Assembly (NCBI GenBank): GCA_029856045.1
Contig: JAHQWG010000016.1
Coordinates: 1 to 64,000 of the forward strand
Source of the DNA: Promethearchaeia archaeon
Lineage (GTDB): Archaea > Asgardarchaeota > Lokiarchaeia > Sigyniarchaeales > SOKP01
Direction: 5' to 3'
Length of the DNA: 64,000 nt
The notes beneath the pieces were generated by a model. It did no database searches and was not told where the DNA came from. It saw only the letters and a program-made list of their open reading frames with translations. Shown here one piece after another: positions 62,506 through 64,000 of the stretch (position 1 is the stretch's first letter; each line of letters opens with the position of its first letter). Made by a program: the position numbers and the translations under genes.

Positions 62506-64000
62506 TTATTGAAGTTCTTGTAGCACATTACAAATTATTGAGTCTTGAGACATCTCACATCTAATTTTTAAAAGAGCTATTATTCTCTTTTTAATATCTT
62601 CTTTTTCATATTTTGCTGTTCTTAAAAAGATTTTTGCAACAGATCTTTGTGTATTTATTGGAGTATCAGAAGAAAGTAGCTTTAAAAGAGTAGATAATAA
62701 ATTTTGAATTCCAATTTTATTTATTAATTGAGAAACTGATATAATAGTTTTTTCTCGGACAGAATCTGATGGATCGTTAAGTAAATCAACGATATAAGGA
62801 AAAATTTCATCTAAATCTTCTGAACTATAAATTTTTATCAATTTTATTGAAGATTCCCTTACAATTTCATCATCATCTCTTAAATTTTTGGAAATTTTAT
62901 TAAACGGAATTAATTTTGGGGATATATTTGGGATTTCAGTTAATATTTCCATTGAACTTCTACGTACCCATTTTTGATCATCATCAAGCATTTTAATAAG
63001 TTGATTTAAAATGATATCATAATTCTTGATATCTTTTATTAAATTTCCTAAACTTTTTATGATAGCATCCCTGACTACCCATTCGTCATCAGACATTGAA
63101 TCTATTAACACATTAGCTACTTTATCGGGAGCTTTATGCCCAATAAAAAATAAAACATTAGCTGCTGATTCCCGTACGAAAGGTTCCTTATCTTTTAATA
63201 AATTGATGATAGGGTCAATAGGTATTATCTCAGGGGAATTTTTTGCAATATCTATAAGCGATTTAGACAAAGTTATTTTTACTGATTTTTCTTGTACAAT
63301 TATAGTGTTTAAAAGAACAGAAATTAAAGGTTCGACATAATTGGGCATTCTAATCGCAATAATCGAAATAATCTTAGATGCTTCTGTTTTTAATTGCTTA
63401 GTTCCCTCAGATTTTAAAATATTTATAAAGGGATCAATGTTTATTAAATCAATATAATCTTCTGCTAGTTCAGATAATGAATTAATTGAAGTTAATTTAA
63501 TATATTCTTGATCTGAATTCAAATTTACTAGTAATTTTGGAATAAAAAGTTTAGGATTTTCTTTAACGATATTGATTACAGTTTTGGTTATTATACCTTT
63601 CGTGATAAATTTTGCTGAATCAGGGATTTTAATCAATTTACTAAAAACCATCTCAGGATTTTGTTTTCCAATATTAATAATCATATTGGAAATGCTATTT
63701 TTTATCTGTTCATCATCTGATTTAATATATTTTAATAAGATATCTGTGATTTTCTCAGGATTTGTCTCCCAGATTTTTCCTAATAATCTCAGAATACTAT
63801 ATTGAATTTCTAATTTTGATGAAGCCATCTTACTTAATAAGTAATCCAAATTAAGAGCGGTCGGAACTTCATTATGATATTTTTCTAATGCTTTTATTGC
63901 AGAATTCCTAACAGCTTCATTAGGATCTAAGAGTCCATCTAAAAAAGGTTTTATTGGAATAAAATATTCTTTAAAATTCCCGATTTTAGCTATTGTAGAA
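62506..64000 (-). CDS. HEAT-repeat protein, 5' end cut by window edge
   Basis: The frame is open to the right edge: upstream of the TTG at 63849 it continues without a stop for another ~50 residues (for example ALEKYHNEVPTALNLDYLLSKM). About 497 residues are visible, and the true start is outside. It consists of helical repeats of about 38-40 residues with the HEAT pattern, e.g. SVREKTIISVSQLINKIG and EIVRESSIKLIKIYSSEDLDEIFPYIVDLL, and WVRRSSMEILTEIPNISPKLIP. HEAT arrays act as binding platforms in trafficking and DNA-binding complexes. Its partners are unknown; the end is ATTATTTTATTGAAG at 62506. Confidence 0.85.
   Translation of the reverse strand, partial: STIAKIGNFKEYFIPIKPFLDGLLDPNEAVRNSAIKALEKYHNEVPTALNLDYLLSKMASSKLEIQYSILRLLGKIWETNPEKITDILLKYIKSDDEQIKNSISNMIINIGKQNPEMVFSKLIKIPDSAKFITKGIITKTVINIVKENPKLFIPKLLVNLNSDQEYIKLTSINSLSELAEDYIDLINIDPFINILKSEGTKQLKTEASKIISIIAIRMPNYVEPLISVLLNTIIVQEKSVKITLSKSLIDIAKNSPEIIPIDPIINLLKDKEPFVRESAANVLFFIGHKAPDKVANVLIDSMSDDEWVVRDAIIKSLGNLIKDIKNYDIILNQLIKMLDDDQKWVRRSSMEILTEIPNISPKLIPFNKISKNLRDDDEIVRESSIKLIKIYSSEDLDEIFPYIVDLLNDPSDSVREKTIISVSQLINKIGIQNLLSTLLKLLSSDTPINTQRSVAKIFLRTAKYEKEDIKKRIIALLKIRCEMSQDSIICNVLQELQ

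Noticed and set aside
1-64000. CRISPR array, insertion sequence or prophage
   Set aside because: No regularly spaced repeat, transposase or phage structural gene was found.

Overview
The window looks like a chromosomal segment of an Asgard (Promethearchaeota) archaeon, probably Loki-like. It is very AT-rich. It carries an archaeal MCM helicase, Sec61-beta and type II methionine aminopeptidase. It also has genes typical of Asgard genomes: a Ras/Rab-like small GTPase, a roadblock/LC7 protein, a longin-like protein, two possible V4R/Bet3-like proteins and a ribophorin I-like protein. Coenzyme F420, NiFe-hydrogenase maturation and HdrBC genes fit an anaerobic hydrogen/thiol-based metabolism. No phage, insertion sequence or CRISPR array was seen. 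The exact lineage is an inference and was not tested phylogenetically.

Layout. 1-13.3 kb: an edge-truncated M48 membrane protease, then surface-glycan and N-glycosylation genes. These are an ATP-grasp enzyme, GT4 glycosyltransferases, a GPT/ALG7-like lipid-linked sugar-phosphate transferase, a ribophorin I-like membrane protein, an epimerase and a DUF354 protein. Interleaved are a tRNA-Gln with a D-loop insertion, a Trm112-like protein, Sec61-beta, a MazG-like protein and MetAP2. 13.5-18.9 kb: roadblock protein, an unrecognised 449-residue protein, an oxidoreductase, two putative V4R/Bet3-like proteins and thioredoxin. 19-27 kb: fdhD, hypD, hypE, hypF, an Fe-S protein and hdrC-hdrB. 27-35.6 kb: phosphatase, hydrolase, bacterial-type triosephosphate isomerase, a HerA-like ATPase with an extra C-terminal domain, flavin reductase-like protein, glmS and two unknown or longin-like proteins.

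35.7-45.2 kb: a bacterial-type leucyl-tRNA synthetase with an unusual 5' leader. Next come a GT4 enzyme, a probable lipoyl-biosynthesis operon (two radical-SAM proteins around a lipoate ligase), and an F420 operon (cofE, nitroreductase, cofD). 45.2-57.2 kb: a minus-strand operon for a surface-exposed transglutaminase-like/Ig-repeat protein whose catalytic Cys and His appear lost, with DUF4129-like, DUF4350-like, MoxR, DUF58 and membrane partners. 57.4-64 kb: coiled-coil zinc-ribbon protein, HDAC-family deacetylase, small GTPase, MCM and an edge-truncated HEAT-repeat protein.

Most notable observation: between the GT4 gene and leuS, on the leuS strand, an archaeal-type TATA box lies about 28 bases before a 26-codon reading frame in which 12 of 26 residues are leucine. 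Three segments follow (TCTCTCTTGA, TCAAGAGAGAA, TTCTCTCTTGA) that can pair as 1:2 or 2:3. Further mutually exclusive hairpins lie inside the small reading frame. This is the layout expected of a leucine-responsive attenuator controlling a leucyl-tRNA synthetase, here in an archaeon and in front of a bacterial-type enzyme. The elements are seen in the sequence; the mechanism is inferred.
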